DNA of 64,000 nt from Dryomyza anilis. Its lineage: Eukaryota; Arthropoda; Insecta; Diptera; Dryomyzidae. Shown here piece after piece: positions 1-10,703 of this stretch. Position 1 is the first letter of the stretch. Each line of letters opens with the position of its first letter. The position numbers and the translations under genes are program-made. The notes under the pieces were generated by a model. That model saw only the letters and a program-made list of their open reading frames with translations, searched no databases and was not told the DNA's origin. The DNA is taken from contig OX638130.1 in NCBI GenBank assembly GCA_951804985.1, forward strand, positions 34,714,202-34,778,201, in the 5' to 3' direction.

Positions 1-967
1 ATAGTAAATCTAGGATACTAAATTTTTAAATTAGGATGTATTTTAACATGAATATTTTAAACATATTTAAAGCATGTTTCATATCTTTTTTTTTCAAAAT
101 CTCGCCAATTGTGTAAAAAAAGAATAGTTTTTAGAAATTTTACCAACTGGTTTACCAACCAGTGCACATAAGGTCTCATAGAATCTGCGGTGCAATTGAA
201 AGCTAGCCTGTCCCTTCCACGTGTTCTGGTGTTCAAGGGCGACGAGTTCAACCCCTAGTTGTGGCAATCCGGATCAAACTGGAACACCGCGAACAAAAAA
301 AACAACTGTGTAGTGACGCAAAATATTGATGTTGACTTCGAGACTTTCATATAACTATTTTTGACGAAGTGGCTGCCACAAAACTTCCAATTGCCAACTC
401 TTTGCCTTGGCTTCCAGATGTTAAAATGCAGAAATTTGCCACTAAATCAAATATATAATAAATTTTGATTTCATTTAAAGGTTTATTCGATTACCTTTGA
501 TTAGTTTAAGAGTTTACGCACTGCCAATTAGCTTGGACTTTGATAAAATTTACTTTTTTATAAGTTGTTAAAATGAGTACAGTTTTAAGTACTTAATAAT
601 TTGAAGAATTTATTGCTGCGTGTTAAGTCTTTACGCGCTGAAGATTTTAATTGAAAGAACTCAGTTCTGTTAACTCTAAAGCATCGCTTTACCTCATGGC
701 AAAGGGGTCAAAAACGGTACAATGCGAGTACTCTACGTTAGCTAAGGTATAACTACTATGCATGCAACCAAACATAATGATCTGATTACTATTATTTATA
801 TAATTTTACAAAAAGGTATAACGAAATACAACTTCTAAAAACTGTTTTTGCAGAAAATAATTCATTATTAGTTATATTACCGATCGTATTTTTAGAAACT
901 GTCACCTGATAAAAGGGTAAATGACGGTATTATATTAATTGTACGTCAATTTGATGTCGGTATGATC
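1..967. other. AT-rich DNA without a recognisable gene
   Basis: I see no coding region supported by composition or domain content. A small minus-strand open frame at 57-251 has no recognisable motif and is treated as chance. The segment should contain the rest of the 3' LTR of the neighbouring retrotransposon, but similarity to the other LTR stops near 968. The LTR is therefore truncated, replaced or interrupted here. Confidence 0.5.
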
Positions 968-1129
968 GACCTAAAAATAAATACTTCCCACTCAATGAGT
1001 ATTTAGATTTGCCACATAAAGCGGTTACGGGTTAATCGTGTGCAACTAAAATGTACACGCACAGGGTGTTAAGAATGAAATAAAAAAAATAAATGTTTAA
1101 TAACATGTTACTAGAAATTGTCCATTACA
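968..1129 (-). repeat. 3' LTR remnant of the gypsy-like element
   Basis: About 160 bp are nearly identical to two separated blocks of the 5' LTR, at 7165-7247 and 7885-7969. On the minus strand this LTR begins with TGTAATG, the inverted counterpart of the CATTACA that ends the 5' LTR next to the primer site. In this copy the two blocks are contiguous, so it preserves the state before a 637-bp insertion into the 5' LTR. I see no polypurine tract just upstream on the minus strand. Confidence 0.6.
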
Positions 1130-1204
1130 AACCAGATAATGCGAGTTAAGTTTTTGAATAATAATTAAAGAGTCATTAGATGGAAAAAGACAATTTGTTT
1201 TACA

Positions 1205-2835
1205 TTAATTTTTCTTCTGAAGATCTTTAGCGTGATAAACGCCAATTATTTTTTTGTTCTCATTTAAAAGTTCATAATAGGCAGATCCTATTTTACGATT
1301 CACTAATGCTTTAATAAAAGTGTGCGCGAGTTTTTGATTAAATTTTTTAATCGAACTGCTCTGTATGAAATTCCGTGATAGCACTTCTTCGCCAGTTTTA
1401 TACTTCATTGGACGACTGCGTAAATTGTATCTTCTTGCATTGTCATCATGTGATTTATTCATATTTGCTTTTGCCTGTTGTCTTATAACTTTAAGTGCAT
1501 CGGGATATTCAAGTCGGGTATCGTCAATAATTAAATTTAGTTTTCTAAGCAATTCAAAATCTTGCCCATGCATCATCATATGTTGACCGAATAACAAAAA
1601 GTACGGAGAATAGCCAGTACTTTGATGTACTGTAGATCGTGATGCACAAGTAATTTCGTTCAAGTGAGCATCCCAGTTTGTATGATCTTTTCTGAGGTAT
1701 GCTCTTATAGCCGCAATTATTGATCGGTTAACTCTTTCGGACGAATTAGCTTGAGGGGAATATACCGCCGTACAAACGTGAGAAATACCGAAACTAGTTA
1801 AAAAGGATTCAAATAGACCAGATTTAAATTGACTACCGTTATCTGACAAGATAGTTTCTGGTATGCCAAAAGTATAAAAAATAGAATTTTCTAAATACGC
1901 GCAGATTTCTCTCGACGTAAATTTCTTCAGTGGTTGTAGAAAGTGGAATTTTGTAGCATAGTCAACTACTTTTAATAAACCTGCTTCGAGCGAGGATACG
2001 GACCCAATATATCTATGCATAACTTCTGAAACGGTCGTTCCGCAGTCAATGGACGTCCCATTGGTGGTCTCAGTGTTATATTCGGACTCTTCGTACACCT
2101 ACAAGTTTCGCATTTAGGAACATAGTCACGAATTTGCGTTACCATTTTTGGCCAAAATAAATGTCGTTTAATCTTTTCAATTGTTTTTTGCAGTACCACA
2201 ATGAGCTGCACAAGAGGGATTATGCGCACGTTGTAAAACGTCAGAAATAAGAGCGTTTGGAACCCAAAGTTTTCATGAATTTCCCCTTGGTCTGTATTTC
2301 CGGATGCATGTTCAGTACGCTTATAAATAAAATTATCAACAATTTTAATATCAGGTAATCGTGATTGATTTTCAATGATATTTGATTTAAGCTTAAGATA
2401 TTCTTCAGAATGAAATGACTCGGACGATAGATCTATTATTGGACCGACATTTTCAATTGCACATATAACGTTCTCTGGTCGACGTGATAACGTATCCGCG
2501 ACAAAGTTTGCGGATCCTTTTCGGTGTTGAATTATAAATGAAAACCCCTGCAATTTTAATGCCCACCTGGCCAATCGTCCCGAAAGATCTTTTTGTCGCA
2601 TTAGCCATTGAAGGCTCGCATGATCAGTGATCACGGAAAAATCTTGACCTTCTATGTACGCCCTAAATTTTTTAATACCTTGCACTACGGCCAGACACTC
2701 TAACTCCGTAACTGAATAGTTCCGCTGTGCTTTTGTCAATTTTGTCGACATAAAGGCAATTGGTGTTACAATTCCTTCCTCGTTTTCTTGTGCAAGTACG
2801 CAGCCAAGACCGAATAAGCTAGCATCGCACTGCAA
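1205..2835 (-). pseudogene. Pol C-terminal half: RNase H and integrase (frameshifted)
   Basis: Two overlapping minus-strand frames (1972-2835 and 1205-2098) make up this part. The first opens with an RNase H signature (DASLFGLGCVL) and continues with TELECLAVV and TDHASLQWL, typical of gypsy RNase H. It then gives the CxxC half of the integrase zinc domain (CETC). The HxH half (HNPSCAAH) lies in another frame near 2180-2260, so a compensating pair of indels is present. The second frame is the integrase core with the D,D,E residues in VVDYATKF, LSDNGSQF and QANSSERVNRS. No chromodomain is evident. The frame change near 2000-2100 breaks the polyprotein. Confidence 0.85.
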
Positions 2836-3143
2836 GATAATTTTTTTTTTTCAAAATTTGGTATTACTAAAATGGGAGCTGAAGTTAATAGCATTTTTAA
2901 ATGTTCAAATGATTTTTGAACATCTACGTTCCATGTGAAATTTTTACTTTTCTTTAAAAGTTCGGTTAGTGGAAAAGTAATGCTGGCAACATTATAAATA
3001 AATCGCCTATACCAACCAAGAAAACTTCGCAGTTGCTTAACCGAGGAAGGCACAGGGAAATTAGTGATCGGATCTATTTTTTCTGGATTAGTTGTAATTT
3101 GACCTTGGCCGACATTAAAACCCAAATATTTAATTTCGACCAT
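2766..3143 (-). pseudogene. RT thumb/connection fragment of Pol
   Basis: The translation contains IKYLGFNVGQGQI, FPVPSSVKQLRSFLGWYRRF and LLTSAPILV, the standard gypsy RT segment that follows the catalytic palm and leads into RNase H. The palm with its YxDD motif is absent. The frame to the left overlaps the RNase H frame by about 70 bases in another phase, another sign of decay. Confidence 0.85.
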
Positions 3144-3172
3144 GCAAAATTTTGACTTATCGATATTAATAG

Positions 3173-4153
3173 TTAAATTAGCTTTACGCCGTCGATGTGC
3201 GGATATGCATCCTTGAGTGTGTGCTTATTTACTTCGCGCGAGTCTAAACATAAACGGTTTTTATTTTTATGTCTAACTAGTACGCAGTTGCTACTCCATG
3301 GACTTGAAGATTCCTCAATAACATCGAGTGCTAACATATTCTCTATCTCCACAAACATTAGTTTCTCTATAGCGGGCGATACCGAATAATGCCGTTGCTT
3401 AACGGGCTTAGCATTACCGACGTCGATCGTATGCTCAATTAAATTTGTGCGACCTAACCCTTCTCTATCAAAAGACGGAAATATATCTATAACAGCATTT
3501 AAGCGTTTGTTTTGTTGCTCTGTAAGCGTATGCATTTTTAGTATTTCTGAAAAATCGTCATCTTTGCCTACATTTAATTCGGACACAATAAGTTTGTCAA
3601 TTAAGCCAAATTGTTGCCAAAAGTCAGAACCCAAATAGACATTTTCCTTAAGGCTAAGAATTATAAAGAATTCGATTGGTTTTGTAATATTACGATAAGT
3701 TATAGGCGCAGAAAACTTTCCACTAACAGAACAAACTGAACCATTTGCAGTTTTTACATTGCCAAAACACTTTTTAATTTTCTCACAAGACATAACACAT
3801 TTTGCCGCATCATGCCCAATACAACTAATAGTGGCTACTGAGTCTAGAAGAGCTATATAACTTTGACCAAATATGACAACATCAATATATAATCTACTAT
3901 CAGATTTCATAAAAATTGCGGAGACAATTTTCTTTCTAGTGGCAACAATATTTTTCCAATACGTTCTCATACGTTTTGTTGAACGTTTATTCCGGTAATT
4001 TGTTTTAGAAAAAATGCGTTGACGAACTTTAAGATAATTAGCAAGTCGTTCATGATAAGGTATTACAGGTTTCAATATAGGTTTTATTTGAAAACAAGGC
4101 TGTATAGTTTTAAAAAGAAATTCAGATGGTGTGTTTGTGGAAACGTTATGCAT
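3173..4153 (-). pseudogene. Protease and RT N-terminal fragment of Pol
   Basis: A 326-residue frame. Near residue 100 is the retropepsin-like site ALLDSVATISCIG, where the usual D-S/T-G triad reads D-S-V, so the glycine is lost. Near residues 215-320 is the gypsy RT finger region (IEHTIDVGNAKPVKQRHY, IEESSSPWSSNCVLVRHKN, LCLDSREVNKHT, KDAYPHIDG). The frame then stops and the next recognisable RT sequence, about 30 bases away, is past the palm. Roughly 100 RT residues, including the catalytic aspartates, are deleted. Confidence 0.85.
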
Positions 4154-4161
4154 TTTTGTTT

Positions 4162-5489
4162 CTACTGGTGATGTGTCGAATAAGGATGCGACTGTAAGGT
4201 GTTGACCGCCGCATTCTTCTTTCGGTTTTCCGAAGGATTACAAGAGCTACACTTAGGCTTGAATGTATCTTTTCTACCGCAACCATAACAGAATATGTTG
4301 CGTGGTTCCAAACAATCATCATAGCGATGTCCTTGTTTATCGCAATTCCAGCATATTAACGGTGCGCGAGCACGTTGAATTTCAAGAACGTCATCAGAGT
4401 CACAAACTTCATTATCGTCAACCTCGTGAGACATTATTGCGTGGCCACTGGGGCTTCGCTTTAAAATTTTGAATACCAAAACCAGAGAAAAAATATTCAT
4501 GCTTTTTAACTTCTTCGCGTAAAGTTGTAAGTGTGCGAATATTAAAATGCAGTAATTCATAACGTAAGTTAGGCTTAGAATTTCTTATCAGAATTTCTAC
4601 TAACTGAGATTCAGACACTTCATTCTGCAATCGATCAGTTAGATGTTCTATAGCGGAGTGATAATCATAAAAACTTTCGGTGTCTTTCTGTCGACGCTTG
4701 CTAATTTTTTCCCATACATCAAAATCTGTTTCGATATCTGCATATCGCTTTCTAAATCCTTCGCAAAAACTTTCCCAATCGAACCGACGGTGATGTCGAT
4801 GGAAAGTTTCAGAACCATTCTTTCGCTTTACCTACAAATAGCAAATGCAGATTATCGCACAAGAGTTGATAGTCGTTAGACAAGGTTTGAGCGGTAAGAT
4901 ATGTTTGATGCAATCGATAGATAAATTTATCAATATGGGTCACGTCTTTCGAACCATCGAATTTAAGATGCCAGTTCTGAATAATACTCGAAACTTTTTC
5001 AGGTTTATCAGTCAAGTTAGATCTATTACTAGACTGTAAAGGTCGATTTTGTTCAGTTAAGGATTGCGAATGCGCAGGATTTGTGTTAACAGGAGCAGAC
5101 GTATGCTGATCGTGATTACGCAGTGGTGGCATATCATACGGCCTACTTGGTCGAACACCAGAATCTCGTGGAGCAGCTTGCTGAACAGCAGTAGGAGAAT
5201 TTTGTATTTGCGTAGGTTGAGGATCACGAATTCTCAACGATTCCAACTGTCTTTGCAGTGTACTTTCAATGGAATTTGTTATAAAAGTTGTTATTTCACG
5301 AAACATATTTTGGTGTTCAGTCTGCATAACAGACTGAGCTATATTCATAACATCAGAAGAGTTTAAAGAATTATAATTTATATTTGAATGTCGTTGTGGA
5401 TTATTAACATTGGCAAATGTGACACGTTGGTCAACAGCATCAGATTCAGTATAAGTCCAGTCAAGTAAATTTTCATTATTGGCATTCAT
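4162..5489 (-). pseudogene. Gag-like ORF with CCHC zinc knuckle (broken)
   Basis: The minus-strand Gag starts at ATG 5489 and reads about 227 residues (Gln/Asn/Pro-rich N-terminus, then IIQNWHLKFDG and LLFVGKAKEWF). It meets a TGA at 4806-4808. Gag sequence resumes beyond (RLQNEVSESQLVEILIRNSKP, in the 4418-4630 frame) and shifts frame near 4450 into 4162-4560. That last frame carries a CCHC knuckle (CWNCDKQGHRYDDC) followed by CYGCG..CSSC, which is knuckle-like. The shape fits a capsid followed by a nucleocapsid. Its first ATG overlaps the stop of the RING ORF. Confidence 0.8.
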
Positions 5490-5938
5490 CAAATGCGTTT
5501 GTGGTCTACGTAGCCTTGGATTAGCCTTTTACCTCTGCCCCTACCTCGAGGTGGTCTACCTCTATTTTTGTTACTGCCCGTTTCAATTTCATCCTGCTGA
5601 TGAGTTTGAATCCTAATAGAATTATTACTGTGGTCAGCAGAAGAAGCAGATGCAGCAGTATTATTTAAATCAAAGACGTTATCATGTGTTAGCTTGGTAA
5701 CATCAAGTTGGACATTGCAAGTTGGACATAAATTAGAATTAGAAAGCCAATTCAAAATGCATGGTTTGTGGAACTTATGTTTGCATGGAGTTGATGCGAT
5801 CTGTTGATCTCTCTTCATTTCAACATGGCAAATACAACAGAAAGGATTATTTACTTCGATAGCTTGAAGGGTCATATTTTCAATATTGTTTTGAGTAGAC
5901 ATAATGAATTCAATAATAGATGCTAAAATGTCCGACAT
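5489..5938 (-). CDS. RING-H2 finger ORF at the 5' end of the retrotransposon
   Basis: A 149-residue intact frame, first ORF after the primer site. Residues 34-74 form a complete C3H2C3 RING-H2: C34, C37, C52, H54, H57, C60, C71, C74, with W64 in the usual place. RING-H2 domains of this form usually bind E2 enzymes and act as E3 ubiquitin ligases. Residues 126-137 are RGRPPRGRGRGK, an AT-hook-like basic patch. The linker is Ser/Asn/Gln-rich. The TGA stop (5491-5489) overlaps the ATG of Gag (5489-5487) as TGATG, suggesting termination-reinitiation. Membership of the element is inferred from position, strand and this overlap. It could be a captured host exon. Activity is unproven. Confidence 0.75.
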   Translation of the reverse strand: MSDILASIIEFIMSTQNNIENMTLQAIEVNNPFCCICHVEMKRDQQIASTPCKHKFHKPCILNWLSNSNLCPTCNVQLDVTKLTHDNVFDLNNTAASASSADHSNNSIRIQTHQQDEIETGSNKNRGRPPRGRGRGKRLIQGYVDHKRI

Positions 5939-6349
5939 TCAGAAATTAACATGTGTATAAATAAAGCTTAAAAATAATAAGAATTGGTGAAGAACTATTG
6001 ACACTAAAATAAATAAAAATTATGCGAAATCATTTAAGGTATACAATTTCAAATCTGATCTAATGGTCAGTATATCGAACAATTGCTAATATACCGCTAT
6101 TCCAAAAAGAACATCATCAAAACCATAAATCAATTAAAGAAAGATTAAATGCTAAACAACGCTACGAAATGAAGATATTTTCTTTGGTCGACCAATCCGT
6201 ATTAAATCGAATTGCAGCCGCAAATTCCTAAAGATAGTGTTGAACAAATTGAAACATTCGCTTATGCACAATAATCGTAAAACGAAGAAAAAAAAGAACT
6301 CTGAAAGAAAGAAACAAGAGATAGTACAAGACTTTAGCAAATCTGCCAC

Positions 6350-6367
6350 GCCCCACGTTGGGCGCCA
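6350..6367 (-). promoter_or_regulatory. tRNA-Lys-type primer-binding site
   Basis: Minus strand reads TGGCGCCCAACGTGGGGC, the 18-nt primer site complementary to a lysine tRNA 3' end. It lies 4 nt inside the CATTACA end of the 5' LTR, where minus-strand DNA synthesis would be primed. The full 18-nt match sets strand and boundary of the element. Confidence 0.85.
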
Positions 6368-6720
6368 ATGGTGTAATGTTCAATATTTTATAAAAATTGT
6401 ACTTGCTTACGCCAATGCGAAGCGACAACAAAATCGAGGTTTGGATACGGGGAGTGCACATCTAGCTTTGCACTAACTAGCTCGTCGGATTGTCGGGGAT
6501 CTTTCCCGGTTCCAAACCCTAAAACATCACATCAATAATTATGTGCACTTTATGTAATAGCAAAACTTAAATAAACTAACTAAAGAAAATCTGAATTTAA
6601 CGAAATTTGAAATTAAATATAGCCAACCCTATTAAAATCTTCACCAATTAATAACACTTATCAAGATCAGGGATAAGTGCATTTCAAATTTAACATTATT
6701 ATATGGCCCATTTTAAATCC

Positions 6721-7062
6721 GTTCCAAAAAGGGAGATGCCTTCGATGGACGTACTATTATGAAAATGGTTGTTGGAAATCATTTCTGGAGTTGATGGACA
6801 TAATTTGTCCATCAATCATTTATCTTGGTAAGGAGTTTAATTCTAATTAAAATTGTCTTTCCAAAACAGTTATTGTAATTTTTCTAGGACCATTCGTTCC
6901 AAAAAGGTAGATGCCTTCGATGGACGTACGATGAGGAAAATGGTTGTTGGAAACCATTTCTGGAGTTGATGGACATAATTTGTCCACGGATAGTCCAAGA
7001 AATAATTACTGTTTTGGAAAGACAATTTTAATTAGAATTAGACTGCTTACCAAGATAAATGA
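6721..7062. repeat. Interleaved direct and inverted repeats within the LTR
   Basis: A block starting GTTCCAAAAAGG occurs at 6721-6811 and again at 6896-6986 in the same orientation. A second block of about 60 bp at 6818-6877 recurs inverted at 7001-7062. The order is D1, I, D1, inverted I. This could be a degraded small foldback or two copies of one MITE that recombined. Confidence 0.7.
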
Positions 7063-7247
7063 TTCTTTCCAGCTGTCAAACGCTTGTTTGTTCCAATTCC
7101 ACCTGTTCCACACATTTTGACAGAAAATAGTTGTTGAAAAAAAAGTTGTTAACTTCACACTCGCTAAAAATAAATACTTCCCACTCAATGAGTATTTAGA
7201 TTTGCCACATAAAGCGGTTAACGGGTTAATCGTGTGCAACTAAAATG

Positions 7248-7884
7248 CAAGAATGATAAAAATAAAGATTGCGCAGAACATTGCTCAAAATACGAATCTT
7301 CTGCGCATGTACGTAGACGTTTTTTGACAATTGTTATTTTTTATTGTGTCAGAATGTTGTTGCAAAGAAAACAACAAATATGTTATTATTTTATAAATAA
7401 TTGTGTTAAATGTGGAAAAACTTGAGGTAATCGGCCACCACAAAGAAAAAATAAGAAATCTACTTCGAAATACTCTAAAAACATAATAAAGTAACAGTTT
7501 TTAAGTCGTTCCGATCCCTCAGGATAACGAAAATATATTTACGTGCCGAAATGTTTTGATGAACGATAGTTGATGCAACCACTTAGGAAACTACCGCAGG
7601 CCTGCTGCCCATCATGTTTTTGGGCTGCCTATCAATGTTTTGCGAGCCGTTAGCCAACTAGGCTAGTTGTTGTTGGTGTTAGTGCAGTTAAAGACAGCGC
7701 ATCTCATTATTAAACAATTTATTAAAATTTTCGATACAAAAACAACAATAAAATAATTTTTTTGTAATTTTTGAAATGTCTAAATTTCAAATTTGAATTT
7801 CCGTTACCTGACATTCGGAACTTTTAAATCAGCATTATAGGGTGTACATGCGCAATGCGTAATCTTATTATTCTATTATTCTTG
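7248..7884. mobile_element. MITE inserted in the 5' LTR (9-bp target duplication)
   Basis: Flanked by identical ACTAAAATG at 7239-7247 and 7885-7893. The uninterrupted site is preserved in the 3' LTR near 1045-1053. Termini are CAAGAAT inward from each side, with roughly 30 bp of imperfect inverted repeat. No transposase frame. A 9-bp duplication is usual for Mutator-like elements; an 8-bp hAT duplication plus one chance base is the alternative. Confidence 0.8.
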
Positions 7885-7969
7885 ACTAAAATGTACTCGC
7901 ACAGGGTGTTAAGAATGAAATAAAAAAAATAAATGTTTAATAACATGTTACTAGAAATTGTCCATTACA

Positions 7970-8640
7970 AGGTAAAATAAATTTTGAAAAAAAAAACTGT
8001 CTTAAAACTACTAATACTGATAAATATGCTAGTAAAAGTGTTGATATTAAGAAAAAATCCAATAGTTTTTGCCCCTTATATTCCTATACAATGTTAACAT
8101 TAAATTGCTGGTAGATAAAATAAATGCTGTCTCCAAAAATCAAGTCAAGTATTAAAAGTTAAGTCAGCTATTAAAAGGCATCATCAGAAAGTTGTCCTCT
8201 AGATAGCTGATAAGATAGCTTAAATGCAGCTTTTTGTTAACCCTTTTTACTACCAATTAATAAAAAGTACCAAATACTTTTTATTTCTACAAACTACATT
8301 ATTTTTTCTAAACTACTTTTAATTTTTATTAAACCAGTTTACATCAACAGATCTGATCTGAAAAATATTGAAGTAGATGATGAAAGACAATTTATTCCAA
8401 TACAAAACATTTATCTCGGTAAAAAAGTACTTTAAAACGTCGACCGTTTAAACGAAGCGCAAAAAACAGACTTTTACTTAAGATGTCAAAAGTTCACTAT
8501 GATAACATGTCAGCAGATTAAAAAGCGTTTCACATTTTAGATATTCACATTTTAGACCACCGAAATATAGCTTCATTCCATTATTCCATTGCTCGAATCC
8601 AAGACTTGTGTATAGCGTAGAATACATGCAACTTATCGAC
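7970..8640. other. AT-rich spacer, no gene seen
   Basis: Sequence between the LTR element and the hAT remnant. Poly-A and poly-T rich, with stops in all frames. It may include degraded hAT transposase sequence upstream of 8641 but I cannot align it by eye. Confidence 0.4.
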
Positions 8641-8974
8641 GACGAATACGGACACTAAATTGTTATGCCAGTCCTAGTCAAAGAACATAATCACCTTGAA
8701 GTCGATAAATATTGGGCGAAGACGCTTGTGGAAATTTTTAAACATATTCCAATTTGCTTTGGATTTATTGGTATACACTCACTCAAATGCAACATGTGAA
8801 ATAGTTTTTTCTAAAGTGAATTTAGTAAAAACAAAAATTCGAAATCGTTTAGATGCGTCAACAGTTGAGGCTATTGTATTTACAGCACAAGAGTTACTTG
8901 ACGACTGTGTACATTTTGGGCCTTCAAAAAGCATGATATCAGATATGAATCATAAAATTTACCAAAAAAATTAA
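8641..8974 (+). pseudogene. hAT transposase C-terminal dimerisation domain fragment
   Basis: The frame from 8696 to the stop at 8974 contains YTHSNATCEIVFSKVNLVKT, RNRLDASTVEAIVFTAQEL and FGPSKSMISDM. This matches the hAT C-terminal dimerisation domain: the SNA..E..FS core, RNRL and a terminal F-x-P-S segment. Just upstream a different frame reads KYWAKTLVEIFKHIP, also transposase-like, so a frameshift lies near 8745. The DDE catalytic core and BED finger are absent. Confidence 0.75.
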
Positions 8975-9095
8975 ATAAATTATCGTATATGTTGACGTAT
9001 TGTTTTATTATATATCCAATAAATAAAAAGTAATTTTTATAAAAACATATTACTAAGAAATTTTTAAATAAAATATTTTGTCGATGGTAAAATTG

Positions 9096-9345
9096 CATAT
9101 CGTCGTTGTACAACGAAAAGTCACCAAATATTTTTTCAAAATGCCAAATATTCATTTTCAAAAATAGTTATATATCTGTCAATTTTTAATCGATGATCTC
9201 AATTTTGATAAGAGAATGTAAATGTATCAATTAATATTTCAACTTTAAAATTACATCAACTACTTTTTATAATATTAATCAACAAATTCGAAATTTAAGT
9301 TTTTCATAAAAATGTATTTAATTTTCGTTCTGCAACGACGATATG
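9096..9345. repeat. Small inverted-repeat element
   Basis: A 24-bp arm at 9096-9119 (CATATCGTCGTTG...) is matched at about 21 of 24 positions by the inverted arm at 9322-9345. The 200-bp interior is AT-rich and non-coding. Size and form fit a MITE. I see no clear target duplication. Confidence 0.5.
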
Positions 9346-10315
9346 TTCTATGATTTTTTAAAATTGAAAGTGTATTTTTAAAACAAAAGAATTTCAAACA
9401 TAATAAGTACATATATATATATATCTATTAAATTTATTTGAATTGCCAACTTTATTTTGAATCAATAGCTATATTTTTAGATTCACCCCCGATCATGTAT
9501 TTCGCTGTGACAACGATATCGACTACAATTTGAAATACGTTATACAAATTTTAGACGAAGGGGACTGGAAACGAATAATAATCACACGATAATAAAAAGA
9601 TATATGATTAGGGGGGTAAAGTTGTTTTTTTGGTAATATTTTATGATTGTACCATCCAAAACAATAATTTGTTTGCTTGGTAGGGTAAAACACGATAATT
9701 TCAACACTGGCGTACTACTATCGGCTCCCGAACACCTGGCAACACTGCTACCAATCCACATGTAAAATATGACAATAAATTATTATCAATGTATTAGGTT
9801 GTCATTCGATTATTTACTTTTCCAAAAATTGCTGGAAAAAATCAAATGACAACTAATACATATCAAATAAATATAAAAATAATAGCAATGAAAAACCAAA
9901 AGCTTTGTTTTAAATTTATATGCATTTTTATTTGAAATTATTTTAGCTGCACTGTTTGTTACTGCCACAGTCACGTTCAGAGACACATCCTCGCATGGTA
10001 GAATGACGCCTGCAGTAAGTATTTTGATTTTGTAGCGATTAATAAACGCAATTTACTCGTCGCGGTTAATATTTTAACTATCAATCGGACATTTTTGTCC
10101 ACACAAAATATACGGGGCACAAAAAACACTAACAGAAAACTGTATGACGCAGCAAAAAAAAACTAATGCGAACTTTGATGTATGAAGTTCAGACTTGCCA
10201 GTATGTGGGTATTATCCCGATTTGTTTACTTTAAAAAGTTACCTTTCTGATATATCTATACGATGCTTAATATATAACTTTTGTAAGAGCCTTTAAGTTC
10301 GCTGAATAACGATAG
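9346..10315. other. AT-rich spacer, no gene seen
   Basis: No frame longer than chance and no recognised domain. Contains a short (TA)n tract near 9412-9424 and scattered A/T runs. Confidence 0.4.
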
Positions 10316-10703
10316 CCCAATAAGCAATTAGTTTAAGGTTCGATAAATTTGGAGAATTTTCTTTTACAACCAGTGTGGATATAATGTCATGATCAAGCCG
10401 AAGAAATGAATGTTATTCCAACGTTGGTTTTCGAAGTTAAAAAAACTTAACACAAAATTCACTACACAAAATTACTCTGTGGCAACCCAGTGACGTGATA
10501 AATTAAAAGTAAACAAGAAAAGTTTAATTTTTTTTCACCACTACATATGTGCCACTGCATTCGCACAATCAGTGAGATCATAGTTTTCGCTTGAATTAGC
10601 AAACAGACAAATCAATTAATATATAAGTGCAGGTCCAAACACGAAAGTCATCCCGAGAATTCTACTGCACGGAAAATGCACGATGAGCTGATGTACAATA
10701 TAT

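Larger units (their letters stand above)
1205..7969 (-). mobile_element. Ty3/gypsy-like LTR retrotransposon, decayed
   Basis: Read on the minus strand the order is 5' LTR, tRNA-Lys-type primer-binding site, RING-finger ORF, Gag with zinc knuckle, protease, reverse transcriptase, RNase H, integrase, then a truncated 3' LTR. The order RT, RNase H, integrase and the sequence style place it in the Ty3/gypsy group rather than copia. It is dead: the RT palm is deleted, Gag and Pol carry stops and frameshifts, and the LTRs carry insertions and truncation. No envelope-like ORF lies between integrase and the 3' LTR. Family assignment is from motif recognition only. Confidence 0.8.
6372..7969 (-). repeat. 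5' LTR (expanded by later insertions)
   Basis: Bounded on the minus strand by TGTAATG (7969) and CATTACA (6372), perfect 7-bp inverted termini, with the primer site immediately beyond. It contains a 637-bp MITE with a 9-bp target duplication and a block of nested direct and inverted repeats, so its present 1.6 kb exceeds its original size. The 3' LTR shares only the first 160 bp or so. Confidence 0.65.

Noticed and set aside
57..251. 64-codon minus-strand ORF
   Set aside because: No domain, AT-driven composition, and no neighbouring coding signal.
1..967. A complete 3' LTR extending to the window start
   Set aside because: Similarity to the 5' LTR stops at about 968 and no matching CATTACA-type terminus was found further left.
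8880..9161. 93-codon minus-strand ORF
   Set aside because: Antisense to the hAT fragment and low-complexity Phe/Tyr/Ile-rich.
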